A DNA stretch of 64,000 bases from Viscum album (Eukaryota; Streptophyta; Magnoliopsida; Santalales; Viscaceae), in contig OY728122.1 of NCBI GenBank assembly GCA_963277665.1, positions 1,546,608,868-1,546,672,867 of the forward strand. The letters run 5' to 3'. Positions 1 to 12,084 of this stretch are shown here, one piece after another. Both the position numbers and the translations under genes were made by a program. How positions within the stretch are numbered: position 1 is the stretch's first letter; every line of letters begins with the position of its first letter. The notes below the pieces were generated by a model that saw only the letters and a list, made by a program, of their open reading frames with translations, was not told the origin of the DNA and searched no databases.

Positions 1-381
1 TCTAGGGTACTATTTGATTCTTCGGATATAAGAGCACAAGGACAACATTTTTGGTTTTCAAGATCATTTCCCTAAAGTTGAAGAATTTGGATTAGAATAA
101 ATACTTACTTTATTTTGGTACAATATCATTGTTGTTTGTGCCTTGAACAATTTCCACTTAATCTATTAATGAAATGAAGTTGAATTTGTTATTCGTGAAG
201 TGTTAGCAGATCATGTGATAGAATGACGGGTCATTCCATCTGTCTCAAACAAAAGTTTAGCAAAAGTTATTAAATATACATAAGTAGATCTATAGTGAGA
301 ATAATCATATATGGTTCCTAAAATGGACTTATACTTCATATATCATATTTCTTAATATAATAAAACAAGTTTCTACTAAAC

Positions 382-502
382 AAGGACTTCCTGTAGGCCA
401 GTGGTAGCCGATAAAGGCCTGTCGCACTTCGGTTGTGGGTTCGATTCCCACAACCTTGTCTGACGCGATGGGATGTCGCCCGTCCTGCAGGTTGTCCTTT
501 TT
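382..502 (+). ncRNA. tRNA-derived SINE-like pol III unit inside E1
   Basis: A tRNA-like unit lies antisense to E1. An A box-like block is at 394-404 (TAGGCCAGTGG, one departure from consensus), and a perfect B box GGTTCGATTCC is at 438-448. The 44-base spacing equals that of a real tRNA. The B box sits in a T-arm with a 5-bp GTGGG/CCCAC stem. A TTTTT run at 498-502 could end pol III transcription. The acceptor arms do not pair, so this is not an intact tRNA gene; a tRNA-derived SINE head is more likely. A homologous unit lies at the same relative place in D (43285-43407). Whether it is transcribed is unknown. Confidence 0.65.
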
Positions 503-1086
503 CTAAAACTGCATTACTATAACATCCCATCAATAATATCGAAAAAATTTCTTTCCTTAAACAATACTATCTTATTTCCAACATAATCCATTCCAATCTT
601 TATCTAAAATACTTTGGTCCAAGCTCATAGTATAAAGAAAACTATTACTTGAAATGTCATCAACCAACCATCATTTATCCCCCATTATCTTGTTGGTAAC
701 ATTCCAATCATGTAAATACCTTAATCATGTATTCTCTTGAAAAATGAATACCCATTAAACCTTAGTGAAAAAATGAATACTGTCAAAAGTTAACTCTTTC
801 CACATACCAAAATCCAAAAATTCTATATACTCAAACCATGATATAACCTTCTCTTTATATCAGTCATGATCTCATGAATACTATCAAACATTTAATTTTC
901 TCCTTATCCCTTCATTATGCGCATATCATCTACTTTCCAAAAATATTGGTACCATTCTTCACACACATTCAAAACATAAGGAAGAAAACAGTGTAACAAT
1001 CCTTAGATGTCTCTTTATTCCATAGTACCATGAGATTACTTATACAACATTACACTTGATAAACATGTAATCATTCCACTAACTTC
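503..1086 (-). other. E1 interior 3' of gag, no coding signal
   Basis: This AT-rich interior of E1 lies between the Gag remnant and the tRNA-like unit. It is the counterpart of D at about 42820-43285. No pol-like peptide was found in any frame. Confidence 0.4.
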
Positions 1087-1715
1087 TTAAACCATTGACC
1101 AAGCTTCAACAATTCTTTCATCTAACATATCATTTGTAGTCTCTTCATCATCATCAACATAAATATTACCCATAAGACCATAATGATTCTCTTCACGAGA
1201 CTTTCCCTTAGGGAATTGGTTTGCATAATGCCCATATATTCCACATTTAAAACATTTAACAATTGTTGATGTCGTAGAAATACCATTATCCTCATCCATG
1301 GTGTTAATTAAACCTTTTCCTTTTCACTTACTGGATTTATGTCCTTCTTTTCAACACCCAAAGCATCATCCAGTTCCTTTAAAACATTCTCCTTGATGCC
1401 TCTTCCCACATGATTTACATATGGGAAATTGAACTTTCTTTCCTCTATGATCATCATGAAACTCCATCTTTCTCTTATTAGCCGAGTTAGGAAACTTACC
1501 AAATTTGATTTTATTGATCATATTATGAGATTTCTGATTCGGCATAATAATGATGTTTGGACGTCCAAATCCCATTTCATTTGGTTGCTCCTGAATAATA
1601 TCATTCCATTGTCCATCATATCATCCATTGTCGTGAATATTCCTGTTTCCAGCCAATTTCTAAAACCCAAAAAGAATAGTGTGAGAGGAAAAAATAAAGC
1701 TAGGGAAAACAACAT
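1087..1715 (-). pseudogene. Gag-like protein of E1, frameshifted, zinc knuckles
   Basis: A broken Gag-like reading frame on the minus strand. Peptides in two frames match the D protein at 42234-42818: one has CKSCGKRHQGEC (knuckle 1), the other CFKCGIYGHYANQF (knuckle 3, last Cys replaced by Phe) followed by an acidic tail like D's. Zinc knuckles of this CCHC type bind element RNA in the nucleocapsid part of Gag. As in D, no capsid-type domain is visible between the N-terminus and the knuckles. The frame breaks show the copy is inactive. It lies about 200 bases inside the primer-binding site, the same spacing as in D. Confidence 0.6.
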
Positions 1716-1901
1716 AGTAAAGGGGGAGTACCCTCAATATCTAACATCTTAGGTTAAATTATAAAATCGTTACCGTAGTTATAGGACTATATTCTATACG
1801 TATACTTATCCTTAGGGACATCCTTAGAAATACCTTAGAAATATCTCTAGGGATCTCACTAACGTTTTCGCATCCTAGTTTCCAAAGGTTGACTAAACCT
1901 T

Positions 1902-1916
1902 TCCTCTAATACCAAC
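1902..1916 (-). promoter_or_regulatory. E1 primer-binding site (initiator Met tRNA type)
   Basis: On the minus strand the sequence next to the LTR reads GTTGGTATTAG, close to the plant TGGTATCAGAGC site complementary to the 3' end of initiator Met tRNA. It marks the 5' LTR/interior junction and thereby the element's orientation. Confidence 0.6.
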
Positions 1917-3537
1917 TGTAGAGACCCAAAGCTTGACGTATATGGACATTACATTACTTTTTCAGAATACTTATTACGTAACAGAAACATACACCAAAGG
2001 ACCGTAATAGTTTAGTGCCTTTGGAAACTTGGAACATAATCTTCTAATCTTGGTGAGAGATCCTCAACATCTACCATAAAGATCTTCCCTTTTTTTCTTA
2101 CCTAAAACCTTTCCTTATATCCCGGGGAAAAGAAAACATAAAAAGGGTGAGCTCAAATGCTCAGTAAGGGTAAGCATGGATAAAATAAAACAAATCATAT
2201 ACATTTGAACTTCAAAACATGAACATAATGTTTAAACATCAAAATCTTGAGCAATGACATAAACCATGGAAGTACGTAAGGCATAGATCATAAAAGAACA
2301 TCAATCATGATAAAATAGAATGGGAATAAAGCATGTAATTGTGGAAACCATTAAGCACATGATATGATTTCCATAGTATCCAAGGCATTTCTGCCAAGAC
2401 CATCTTAGTGGACAAAGTCCCTTTCTGAATCGAGTTCACTCCTCGTTCTAGTTCGGTAACACTGAAATGGATTAACTTACCATTCCAGCCATGTCTATAT
2501 CATGAGATATAAATCTATACCCTATGCATTGGGGGGAGATATAGGTCCCACCGATCTCATAATGAAATCATTCTTACTTACGCCACAAAATAAACATACA
2601 ACATTCATAATAACCCAATAAATAAAATGGGTTTCATAAACATCATCCCATCATCACATAATCCATATATAAGAAATGGATATCATTTCATAATAAGAAA
2701 AGTGAAACCATGTAAATTATAGAGACATGATACTTGAAACCTACACATATGAAATAATTTCATCTTAGATGAAAAATGGTTTTGATAAAACACTTGAAAT
2801 GAATTTCTTGAGGGAAATATCCTTTCTTCTTCAAAATCATTCTCTTTTCACAAAATTTCATGCAATTTTAAAAGAAAAGGATTTTGTTGAAAATAGTAAT
2901 GAAATATTTTTGAGAAAGCTTCATTAAAATAAGGCTTTATAAAACCATAAAAATCCATTCATGTTGTATAAGTTAAAAAAACAGTCTTCTCATACTTTTG
3001 CCGGAAAAGTAAAAAAGTACCTCGTAAAAGAAAGATTTCATACATACCATGTAGTAAAAGTCAAAAAATGGGTAAAAAAGACTTTAAACATACATGAAAC
3101 CATTTTTAGAAAATAGGGACATGGAAGATAAATATAACCCCAGTAAATACTTACGTATAAGCAATCTCGGATAGAAAACAATTGAGATTTGCAACATTAT
3201 CCCCTACCTTAGGTCCGATATGCTTCGTATGGATCCGAACCACCTGTATAATGATCTAAATAATGTCATTGACTTATTACATAATCATATTAAATATTAT
3301 GATATCATATATGTTTCAATTATGACTTTATATTACTCGTTCTTTTGTAAATTCAATGTAAAAGTAGCATTTTGGGTAAAATCATTTCATTTATTGTATG
3401 TGTTTTGACTTGTCATTCATGATATTATTACCTATATCCTAATTTAGATAATTCCAGAATTTAAACATGATTTACATATAATATATATTCATCATATACA
3501 TATATATTATAGATCGATAAAAGGAATGAAATACACC

Positions 3538-3956
3538 ATTCATGGAGACGGTAGGCCATACGTACGAATGAACACTGTTTTCGTTTCCTTGTTGAATTGA
3601 ATGAAATTAAATAGATGACATACATATATATATATACAGTAGAATTATTATGTCATATATTTCATTATTATTCATTATATATATACTTTATAATCATTCT
3701 TGAATTGTTAATCATGGAAAATGAATCTCATCGCGTTCGTGGAGACGATAGTCTATACGTACGCACGAGCGATGATATCATTTCCATGATCATGGAATTA
3801 TATTGGAGTGTATGAATACTATTTCAGAATCAATATAACTTTACAATAATCATATATAGTCATTATTTACACCATTATACCCATCCAAGTAAGGTGGTGG
3901 TGGAAAATAGATTACACCACGGCGTGGAGACGGTATTCCGTACATACGCACGCGCG
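3538..3956 (-). repeat. Triple GGAGACGG / GTACG hairpin motif in E1 LTR
   Basis: Three copies of a roughly 40-base motif lie at 3538-3573, 3734-3771 and about 3918-3956. Each contains GGAGACG, then a TACGTACG-like or TACATACG block, and is bounded by short inverted arms (for example CGTTCGTG against CACGAGCG). The same motif occurs in the LTRs of D and B. The spacing is about 190 bases. Confidence 0.6.
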
Positions 3957-4294
3957 ATGATTTCGTTTTCTATAGGATGGATAGATAGTGAAATAGGGTT
4001 GTTTCATACTTATAATAACATATCAGTATATGAGTGATAATGACATTATTACTTCATAATTTAATAACTAATGAAGAATAAGTGGAATAAGAAATAAAGA
4101 TGACTGAATCGGTAATGGACATTACGTCTTCTTTGAAGCGCCTCTTTGAGACCTCCTCTTAGGGCACTAAAATTGGTCTTTTAAGAAGAACAGAACCTCT
4201 AGTATGTTTCTATGGAAGTGGAGAAGATAATTTTTTAGGTTTTGGCTGATATTGAAGGCTCAAAGTGGTGTGAGGAAGAGAGGGAGGAGGTGCC

Positions 4295-4302
4295 CTTTTA
4301 TA
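4295..4302 (-). promoter_or_regulatory. E1 LTR TATA box
   Basis: The minus strand reads TATAAAAG followed by GGC and C-rich sequence, set in a CT-rich tract. It matches the TATA box of the D LTR in sequence and context and marks the U3/R region of E1. Confidence 0.6.
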
Positions 4303-6109
4303 AGGGAGGAGAGGGGCACCTTTGAAAAAACTAAAATTAATATTTTATTATAAAGTCATATTCGGTTTTTAATAGCTCAAAATTGAGTTATTTCGTAGCT
4401 AAGGTGGGTATGGGTCGAAATCCTCTCATCAAATAGAATTTAGACAAGTTTAGGTTTCTATTTTAACCTTATCATTTATATTTAACCTTAAGTTAAATAA
4501 TTTTACTTTGACCGTGTCTTCTTGTTTTCTTACACTATATGGTTAATAAACTTACTATAAAAAGACAAACAAACCCCAAGTTGTTTATTATTAATATATA
4601 TAAAATTATCTAAGTCATTTTTCCGACCCTTAGATTTTTAGGAATAAAATAACAATTAATAATATAATATTTGTTTTAAAAATTATTTTATGTCAATTTT
4701 GACACTATTTGATAATTGATTTTTGTGAAATTCATAACAGAATTATTAGTTCAAATAAAGTAAACTAAATCAATACTAACATGTCATATTAAACTAGAAA
4801 TTAGTGGAATTCATAAAAAAGTCTCAAATTACATTTATTTGGGTATTTATAACATCAATTATGTCAATATTTCATTAATAAGATAATTACTGCATCGTCT
4901 TTGTGTCATAAATAAATTAAATTATATAATGTCTAAAAATTATATATAAAATACCATTTTCTAGGAAATAGTTTTATATTTCTAATGAATATTTATAGTC
5001 GAATTTATCTAATGAATAAACCTATATTAAAAATGGTTTACTAATTAAACATTGATTTTAACTATTTTAACCCTTCTTTAAATAAATTAATATTAAATGT
5101 CCTAATCTAATCCAAGTTGGCCTAAATGGTCATATTTTATTCCTAAGCTTGTTTTTGGTCGAATTAAACTTATCCAATATAATTAGGACATGTGGTAGGG
5201 TAATAACAATATCATTTTTACCTTTAATTATCCTATTTACTTTTAACTGTGGTAAATAAAAGTAAAAAGTTACTATTCACCAAAAAACATTTTCATCTCA
5301 TTGAACCACATTTTAGTCTTTGATATTAACCGTGTCTCTCGGATTTTCGAAATTCCACTCACAGAAGCGGTAAAATTATGTTTTATGAAGAATTCAGTTT
5401 TTTTAACTCCCACTTAGTGGTTTCACTATTCATCAAAAAAATGAAAGTTTCCAGAAAAGTACCAAAAATTAGGCCTAAGCTATATTTGATATTATGAATT
5501 CAAAAATAATTTCTATTTTACCAAATTAAAAACATATCAGTTGCATTAATTAATTTAAAAATTAATTCTCATCATCAAAGAAAATAACGTGTTTTTAAGA
5601 GATAATAACTGTCAAAAGATTGACACTTGTTTATGTCTGGTTTAAAATGTGAAATTAAATCCAGTGAACAACATTGTATTAAATGGTAAAAATATATTCT
5701 AAATATAATTTAAAACCACTCAAATTAATAATTTGTCACTATTAATTATTTCGATTAAAAAAGTTGTTTTTAATTAAAATTTAGTAATTTTCACTATTCA
5801 TCAGAATATGAAATTTATCCGAAAAGTACCAAAATTTCACCCTAAGCTAATTTCGATATTCTGAATCCAAAAATGAAGTCCATTTTGAAATATAAAATTT
5901 ATAAAATTTCAAAAATTGGGTATTACTATTCATAATGGCTAGTTCATAATAATATTATAATAATATCTCGTTTAGTGAAACTCGGTATTGCGTACTACAC
6001 ACGCTATCGATGAAGGTCTTTATTGCGTGCAATGCAAGACAAGTCAGGGATGCGTGTTGTGCAAGCTCCTTTTGGTGTAGCGTAAAACACAAGGCATTAA
6101 TGAAATTAA

Positions 6110-6640
6110 AAAGAATATTTTTCATAAAATCCCTTGGGAAACACTTCAGAGAATTATCTCAAAATAGGAATGTCTTCATGGATAGTTTTTTCCTTAGACT
6201 CAAGAATATAAGTGAGATAAATGTTCTTATAAGGCAATAATATCCATTCTTGAGATGATGGTGCTAAAGACGTTTCATCTTCTCCTTTCACTAGTATAGA
6301 ACTGGGGGTCGATTCTCTATATAGAGAGTGAATTCCTTCTCATGGAAATTTATGTTCTCTCGATGTATAGAAATCCAATTGATGACAGAAATTGTATCAA
6401 ATTCCACCAGAGGGTGTATGACGAGGTTTACTGTGAAGTTCAATCCACAAATTATGACAGGGTAGGAGTTATATTAATGGTATACAATGATTTCCCCATT
6501 TTCTGTACACACTGACATATTTACCTCCATGATTTTTATTGGTGTTGGGATTGTTCATCCAAATGTTTGGGACATAAAAGAATGCAAAGAACCAGAATCA
6601 ACAAGTACATTCACTATTCATGAATGAATAACTAGTGTAC
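6110..6640 (-). pseudogene. Retropepsin (protease) and linker of E2
   Basis: The minus strand encodes a retroviral-type aspartic protease. The active-site loop LVDSGSLHSF is visible at about 6565-6608, followed downstream by an INWIS segment corresponding to the LGMDWL motif of gypsy proteases. Next comes a linker ending EVFPKGF, which corresponds to the DVFPEELPGL stretch that precedes gypsy RT. DSG replaces the more common DTG, which is tolerated in this family. Several stops interrupt the frame. The sequence breaks off near 6092, where the E1 LTR begins, just before RT would start. Confidence 0.7.
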
Positions 6641-6856
6641 CAGTTACCACATCATTGTTGGGGTTCAAATTGGGGTAGATATATAAAAGGCTATCCCCTG
6701 CTACCTTGGAGGTGGTTAGTTCCCTCTAAAAAACCATGTCTTATGGAAATGATTTTCATTATTTCCATATTCTTTGTAGTTGAAGCAATGAAGAACATGT
6801 TGAGAGTCGAACAAAGCATTCCTCTCCTCTATCATAGCTGTGGGTTTTTCATGTCA

Positions 6857-7772
6857 GCAGTTAATAGATAGTTGTCCTTCTCTTTCACACCTAATGCATT
6901 TCCTCATCCCATTCAAGCAAATTCTGGGGTGCTTCTTTTTGCACCTTTGGTAAGTGGGGTGCTGGATCTTCTTAGCACCGTTTAATTTACCCATCAGACC
7001 ACTAATATTTATGTCCTCTTAATTCTTCTTATCCTCAAAATACCCCATAGATTTTTCTATATCCATTTCAACCTTCAGGGTACATCAGACAATTTCCTTA
7101 TAGTTGTTGAAGTTACAAATTGACAGGGCATTCTGGAGGCTAGGTTTCACCTCACCAAAGAAGCGGTCAACCTTGAATTCAGGGGTAATGACAATGCTGG
7201 AGGCATGTTGTGAAATCCTTTTGATGTTTTCCTCGTACGATCTGATGAATTCTTCTTATTTTTCCTTGAGGGAAAAGATGTCCCTTTCTATCTTAAGCTG
7301 GAGGGTGCAAGGAAAATATTTTTCAAAAACCATCTTCCTAAAATCATTCCATTCCAACTCCTAGATATCCTCCTCAAGATTCATATTTTTGATCAATTTC
7401 CACCATTGATCGTCTTCACTCTCCATATGATAAACAACTACAATAACCTTCTCTTTTTCGTAACATTGATTGATTGAGGAAATATTTTCGATGGGGTTGA
7501 TCTATTGTTCAACGATGGAGGGATAAGATGATCCATTAAAAGTTAGAGGCCTTGGTCTCATGAATATCTTGATAGAGACTTGATATTTCATTGAGGGTGG
7601 GGGGTTATTCTTTTTCTTGACCCATGTTTCTATTAAATAGTTGAGTTAACTGAGAGAGTATTGTGGAAACATTCACGATTTCCACTCCCATCAGATTGGG
7701 CATCTAATTAGAATAGTCATCGCATTGATCTTCACATCATTTGTTAGCCTGAGTCCCCCTATTCCCTGCCAT
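6857..7772 (-). pseudogene. Gag of E2 (capsid domain and zinc knuckles)
   Basis: Ty3/gypsy Gag, with the start codon at 7772 (MAGNRGTQANK). The N-terminal region has the pattern CE..CD..., then an MG motif and an ILSQL stretch that align with the N-terminus of the D protein. The retrotransposon Gag (capsid) domain is clear: DQWWKLI, then WNDFRKMVFEKYFP at 7311-7352, then a KIERDIFSLKEK segment. Two nucleocapsid knuckles, CKKKHPRIC and CIRCEREGQLSINC, fall at 6857-6943. Stops (several are TAG or TGA) and at least one frameshift break it. Function by family: forms the virus-like particle and binds element RNA. Confidence 0.75.
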
Positions 7773-8265
7773 TGGCTGGAATAAAATGAAGGTTAGTGGT
7801 AACACATAAAGGGTAATCCTAAGACAAAAATATATGACTTATAAATTACATTTGTTTCCTTACCTTATAAATCTATATTCTTTAATCTATATTATTCATT
7901 ATCTACATTATAACATATATCCTTAGATGATTTTTTTATAATCCATTAATAACTGTTCATATTAAGATTGTTAATTTACCAAAGAATATTCCCCATGAGT
8001 TTTGTAATGAATAGTGCAGCAAGGCCCATTTTCATTTTGCAGGATACCCCTGGTCAAGCCCGAAACACCATGTTCGAGTTTTCACTCCTAGGTACATATG
8101 TGCCAGATCCGCCTCTACCTACTCGTATCAAGACATGGATGTATTCCCATGATAGACCACTTATTCAATAATCTCCATGATTTATCAATTCTTTTATTAT
8201 ACTTAGTTAAGTCTCTAAGGATTTACTAGTTTTTTCTAATCCAAATCCCCAAAATAATTAAACCT

Positions 8266-8283
8266 ATCCTTTAATACCAACTA
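8266..8283 (-). promoter_or_regulatory. E2 primer-binding site
   Basis: On the minus strand, TAGTTGGTATTAAAGGA directly follows the CA end of the LTR. It resembles the initiator Met tRNA site TGGTATCAGAGC and fixes 8284 as the LTR edge. Confidence 0.65.
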
Positions 8284-9602
8284 TGACTATCTTTCACTTT
8301 ATTACACACTTAACACAATTTATTACATAAAACCATCACATGATACAACATAGATGACTGAGAGGTCTACTGTCTTTGCAGCTTAAGAAAATTACTTACT
8401 GACATGAAATATAAAATCAAACTTCTTATTGAAATCATCCTTTACATGATAACTAGCTTCCATCATACTTTTCATTGCATGGGATAACCTGAGGACATGC
8501 CTAAGAAAAAGGTGAGCAATAAATCCAATTAAAGGAGTAAAAAAAGCATAACATGAAGATTACAATACATGTTATTCAATAGTCATATCAATGGATCATA
8601 AGAAAAACATAAACATAATGGCATGATATAGGATGGTTATCATAACATGGAAATTTGGCAACAACAGTTATCATGGAATTAGCATGAGCCAAGGCTCATT
8701 TCACTTGGAGCATGGGTAACCCCCCATTTCACTTGAATTAGAATGTGAAAATCTTCATTGTACTTTAATTATAATGAATAAATCCTCGTTGCACTTGACG
8801 TATCATGATACTAATGATTAAACAATGTATTAGAGTGATATCAAGGCACACACTTCTTAAACATTTCACAACATGCATAAGTGTGAAACATAGACCATAC
8901 AACATGGAATCAATAATCATCATTTATTCCTTGATAAAGGGATTTGGAATACATACATTAATATTTATAATAAATTAGTGAATTTTCATAAAGGTGAATA
9001 CCATTGATAATGAAATGGGCATGGTATTTACTACATAATGACATTGGCTTGTAAAATCAGTGAAATTTTTACAGTGTAACAGCGCAACATAAGAATTCAT
9101 AAAAAATGGTAATGATGAAGAAATTAATTTCTCATTATATGTACATGAAATTTACTATAAGGGATTCATATAGATTCATGTCCCGACATATGTAATGAAA
9201 TTTACATTCATAATACAAAAGAATTTCTTGAATGAAAATGAGGAGAGAGAAATTCCTTATAGAATTTAAGCAAAGTAACATGTTTACATGGAAAGTATTA
9301 ATGAGAGAGAAATGGGATATCCCATAATTCAATCCAAATGAAGGATGTATGGGGTGGTTCAAAATCATTTCCCAACATTTATTATTGAAATTAAAATGGT
9401 ATAATAACATAATGAAATTAAGACAAAAATGAAAAAAGAAAGAAATCCCATACTTGGAAATGTGATCCGAAAGGCATGGGAGGTTCTTGAGAGAGAATTA
9501 TTTGGAGCTTGGGATTCCTTGGGAGGATTATAGAGGGATTAAGGAAGAGGATGGATGAACTCCAAAGATTTTGAGTAAAGAGTAAGTGGGATCTTTGGTG
9601 GG

Positions 9603-9610
9603 ATTATATA
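9603..9610 (-). promoter_or_regulatory. E2 LTR TATA-like box
   Basis: The minus strand reads TATATAAT within TCATATATAATCCC, downstream of a purine-rich tract. It lies in the same place as the TATA box of the related E1 and D LTRs. Confidence 0.4.
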
Positions 9611-10445
9611 TGAAAGGAGAGGCAATTATTTATTATTTATGTTAGGGATACCACACATTAAATTAATCAAAACTACAAACCATCCTATGGTTTTTCCCAC
9701 GATGTTTTCAAAAGGGGGTGGAAAAAATATTTTATTTGGCCAATGGCCGAATTTATTAAAATAATCGGGTATCTTTTGTGGAGGTGAGTCACACTCTCAA
9801 GGAAATCAATTTAAAAAGTTAAAATGTTTTATAATTCTTGAAGGGTCCACATATGCTTTGTGAAATAATTCAAACAAACCTAAATTCACATTATTTTTAT
9901 GGTAAGACATATATTGGCTGAACATAATGTTTATAGTGTTTTATTACATCACTATTGGGTCATTATTATTTTATAAAACACGTTATATATTTAAACGATA
10001 TTTAATTTTTACCCAAAAATTCAATTCTCTAAGACAATTATGAAGAATTCACTATTGGATAATATCAATGTACTGATTCCAAAAATAATAATCATTTAAT
10101 CCAAATAATTTTCTATTTATGTTTATTTTCACCTTTAAAATAAAAACTGACATTTATTGAAAATTCACGGGTTTTGAAAAAAATAACTTTCTTACCTTAA
10201 TAAAAATTACAATTGTTTTCATAAAAATTATTTGCTGGTTTATTCGTAAAAATTAATTTACTAGTAATAATATTTTATTAATATATTATTTAATTCAAAA
10301 ATCCATTAATTTATCAATATGAATTCCTTAGTTGAACATTATCTAAAAATAGTATATGTGAATTAAAAACTATTTACAAAGTGATAATAATAAAATTAAA
10401 GTATATTATTTATTATATTCAAATATAATCTACATAATCATAATT

Positions 10446-10722
10446 CTAGTGTCTTGTTACATAACCCCTTAATACACCCATATAAGACCTTAGGGTAAGG
10501 TGCTTGATGGTGATAGACACTTGGGCGGTCTCAGATAACAGCGTTCGAGTAGTAATCTCTATCAACTTCCTCTTCTCCTGTAGGAAGTTCCGCTCAATAA
10601 AAACGTATTCAAGCTTAGTTTGGGATTGGTAAAGAGTGAAGGCCAATGGAGCCACCTTTTTTGAGCTCAGACAAATTGGTTTCATACAGGGAATGTTTAC
10701 TAGATGAGTTCATCGCTTCCAT
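10446..10722 (-). other. Less AT-rich open frame inside E2 U3, function unknown
   Basis: A minus-strand island clearly less AT-rich than its surroundings. A 79-codon open frame runs from 10685 to 10446; the peptide contains FIERNFLQEKRKLIEITT and ends GVLRGYVTRH. A second frame opens with an ATG at 10722 (MEAMNSSSK) about 35 bases downstream of a TATAAATA at 10754-10761 and closes after about 35 codons. I recognise neither peptide. It could be a captured host gene fragment, or simply a local LTR segment with chance open frames. It is upstream of the LTR's own TATA box, so it would not be in the main element transcript. Confidence 0.25.
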
Positions 10723-10933
10723 TTTATGAATAAATTGGATTTGTTAAAGCCCTATATTTATACTAATCATTTGATCATCGTTCCACAACTATATTAGAAA
10801 TTTTCCTAATTCATAACAGTATTTTAAAATCCAAAACATAAAACAAAATAAATTCATAACTTTTACAAATCCATAAGAAGATATTTAAATAGACCAAGAG
10901 GAATTTTCGTTAATGGATTTTGGGGTCATTACA

Positions 10934-12030
10934 CATAATATTTTTCAACAACTTATATCTATGAATCATACATATATATGATTTCTTTTTCTTACTATAT
11001 CATGATGATATAGTCTGCCTACTATAATACCCTAGGACCTCACTAATAGTCAGTTTCATCTTGAGTATGAGTAGGCGTTCTTGAGGCTTCATAACAAACC
11101 AACTCAGAGCACTATTCTAGTGTCATATAGGTCAGGATGTTACATTCAAGTTTTGATTCTAACTATAATTATAATATTGAATGTGATTATGATATACCTA
11201 ATTTACATGACCAAAATTTAATTTTTATAAATATAAAAAATATATTATTCTAATTATTTGTTTTTTATTCTCAAGGAAATAAATAAAAAACATGTTGAGA
11301 AAATAATGTTTTTTTCTTATGGGAATGTATGGTTATAGAACAATATTTCAAGTATGAAACCGGTGGTATGTGTTAATTTCATGGTCGTTACAAAGGAAGA
11401 TGATAATAATAATAGTGATATTGAATGTTTTCAAGAATACAATGAAATGTTTTCACAAGGAAGATAATTATACTCCAAAAGGATGTCATTATATTTGATT
11501 ATTATGAAAATAGATGAACATGGATAAAATGAAAAATTTCCATAGATCAATAAGATTTTAAAATATAAAAATCCCAACAAGTAGTATCTTTTATTTCATA
11601 TGTTTCAGATATTGATTATATGATAAAAAATTTCAAAAAATTATCTTTTAGACAAATAGCATCACTAAGATATATTAAGGATTATATCTAAAAAAATTCT
11701 ATAATGATTGTTCTAAATATTTTATTTAAATCATTTTGGGTACTAATGAATATTATGTTCATTCTTTTTTACCCTAATGTATCATGGGTAGAAAAATCAT
11801 TAATTCTTTGATCAGTTATGTAAATATTTCTCTGATACCACAAGATATGTCTCTGATACAAGGATATTATAATCTCTAGGAATATGATTGGTTTACCTTG
11901 AATTATAATTTAAAATAATAGATTTTATGTTTGGAATTACTAATTTGAAGAAAAATTTAAAATTCATGATAAAAGTATATGGTAAGGTTTGTATATCAAC
12001 AAAATGAATTTAAAATAATTGAAATTTGTT
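10934..12030. other. Unassigned AT-rich sequence between E2 and the CACTA element
   Basis: No gene is recognised. The block at about 11020-11145 is less AT-rich and, on the minus strand, begins TGTAACATCCTGACC, which resembles the start of a plant gypsy LTR, so it may be an LTR tail. The rest shows only short plus-strand open stretches with no family match by eye. Confidence 0.35.
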
Positions 12031-12062
12031 ATTTTAGATGGATTCTCATCCAAAAAGATCAT

Positions 12063-12084
12063 TTGTGATGGGCATCCATCACAA
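12063..12084. repeat. CACTA subterminal hairpin
   Basis: A perfect 9-bp inverted repeat, TTGTGATGG and CCATCACAA, with a GCAT loop. Such inverted GTGATGG motifs recur in the subterminal regions of plant CACTA elements, where transposase binds. It supports placing the element's 3' end close by. Confidence 0.5.

Larger units (their letters stand above)
1..6091 (-). mobile_element. E1: non-autonomous long-LTR retrotransposon, partial
   Basis: This is a minus-strand LTR retrotransposon entering from beyond the left edge. It comprises about 1.9 kb of interior, a primer-binding site at 1902-1916 and a roughly 4.2-kb 5' LTR to about 6091. Its Gag zinc knuckles, LTR promoter, repeated LTR hairpins and internal tRNA-like unit all have counterparts in element D (37188-49165), in the same order and orientation, so the two belong to one family. 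No protease, RT or integrase motif is seen in the visible interior. The right boundary is placed at an ACA end near 6091, where E2 protease/RT-linker sequence resumes; it could be off by tens of bases. E1 therefore appears to be inserted within the pol region of E2. Confidence 0.7.
1917..6091 (-). repeat. E1 5' LTR
   Basis: This long LTR is read on the minus strand. It ends in CA at 1917-1918, directly against the primer-binding site, and begins near 6091 (TGTG). It shares with the D LTR the segment around GGTGAGC and CTCAGTAAGGG (about 2145-2170), a TATA box set in purine/pyrimidine-biased sequence (4295-4302), and three copies of a GGAGACGG hairpin motif (3538-3956). At about 4.2 kb it is shorter than the 4.84-kb D LTR and strongly diverged from it. 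No coding region is recognised in it; AT-rich spacer separates the landmarks. Confidence 0.65.
6092..10933 (-). mobile_element. E2: Ty3/gypsy retrotransposon, 5' half
   Basis: A minus-strand Ty3/gypsy element read from its 5' LTR (10933 to 8284) through a primer-binding site, a leader of about 490 bases (8265-7773, no recognised coding), gag (7772-6857), protease and the start of the protease-RT linker, ending near 6092 where E1 is inserted. The rest of pol would lie left of the window. Its Gag N-terminus and knuckle pair match the short Gag of D, making E2-type elements the likely autonomous relatives of the D/E1/B family. All reading frames contain stops, so this copy is dead. Confidence 0.75.
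8284..10933 (-). repeat. E2 5' LTR
   Basis: An LTR of 2650 bases read on the minus strand. It begins TGTAATGACCCC at 10933 and ends GATAGTCA at 8284, next to the primer-binding site. A TATA-like block lies at 9603-9610 in a setting like that of E1 and D. The LTR is much shorter than those of E1, B and D and only patchily similar to them. A less AT-rich segment with an open frame (10446-10722) sits in U3. The partner LTR is outside the window, so identity and target duplication cannot be judged. Confidence 0.7.

Noticed and set aside
382..502. A functional tRNA gene
   Set aside because: Promoter boxes and T-arm are right, but acceptor arms do not pair; the copy in D shows the same, so tRNA-derived SINE-like is the better call.
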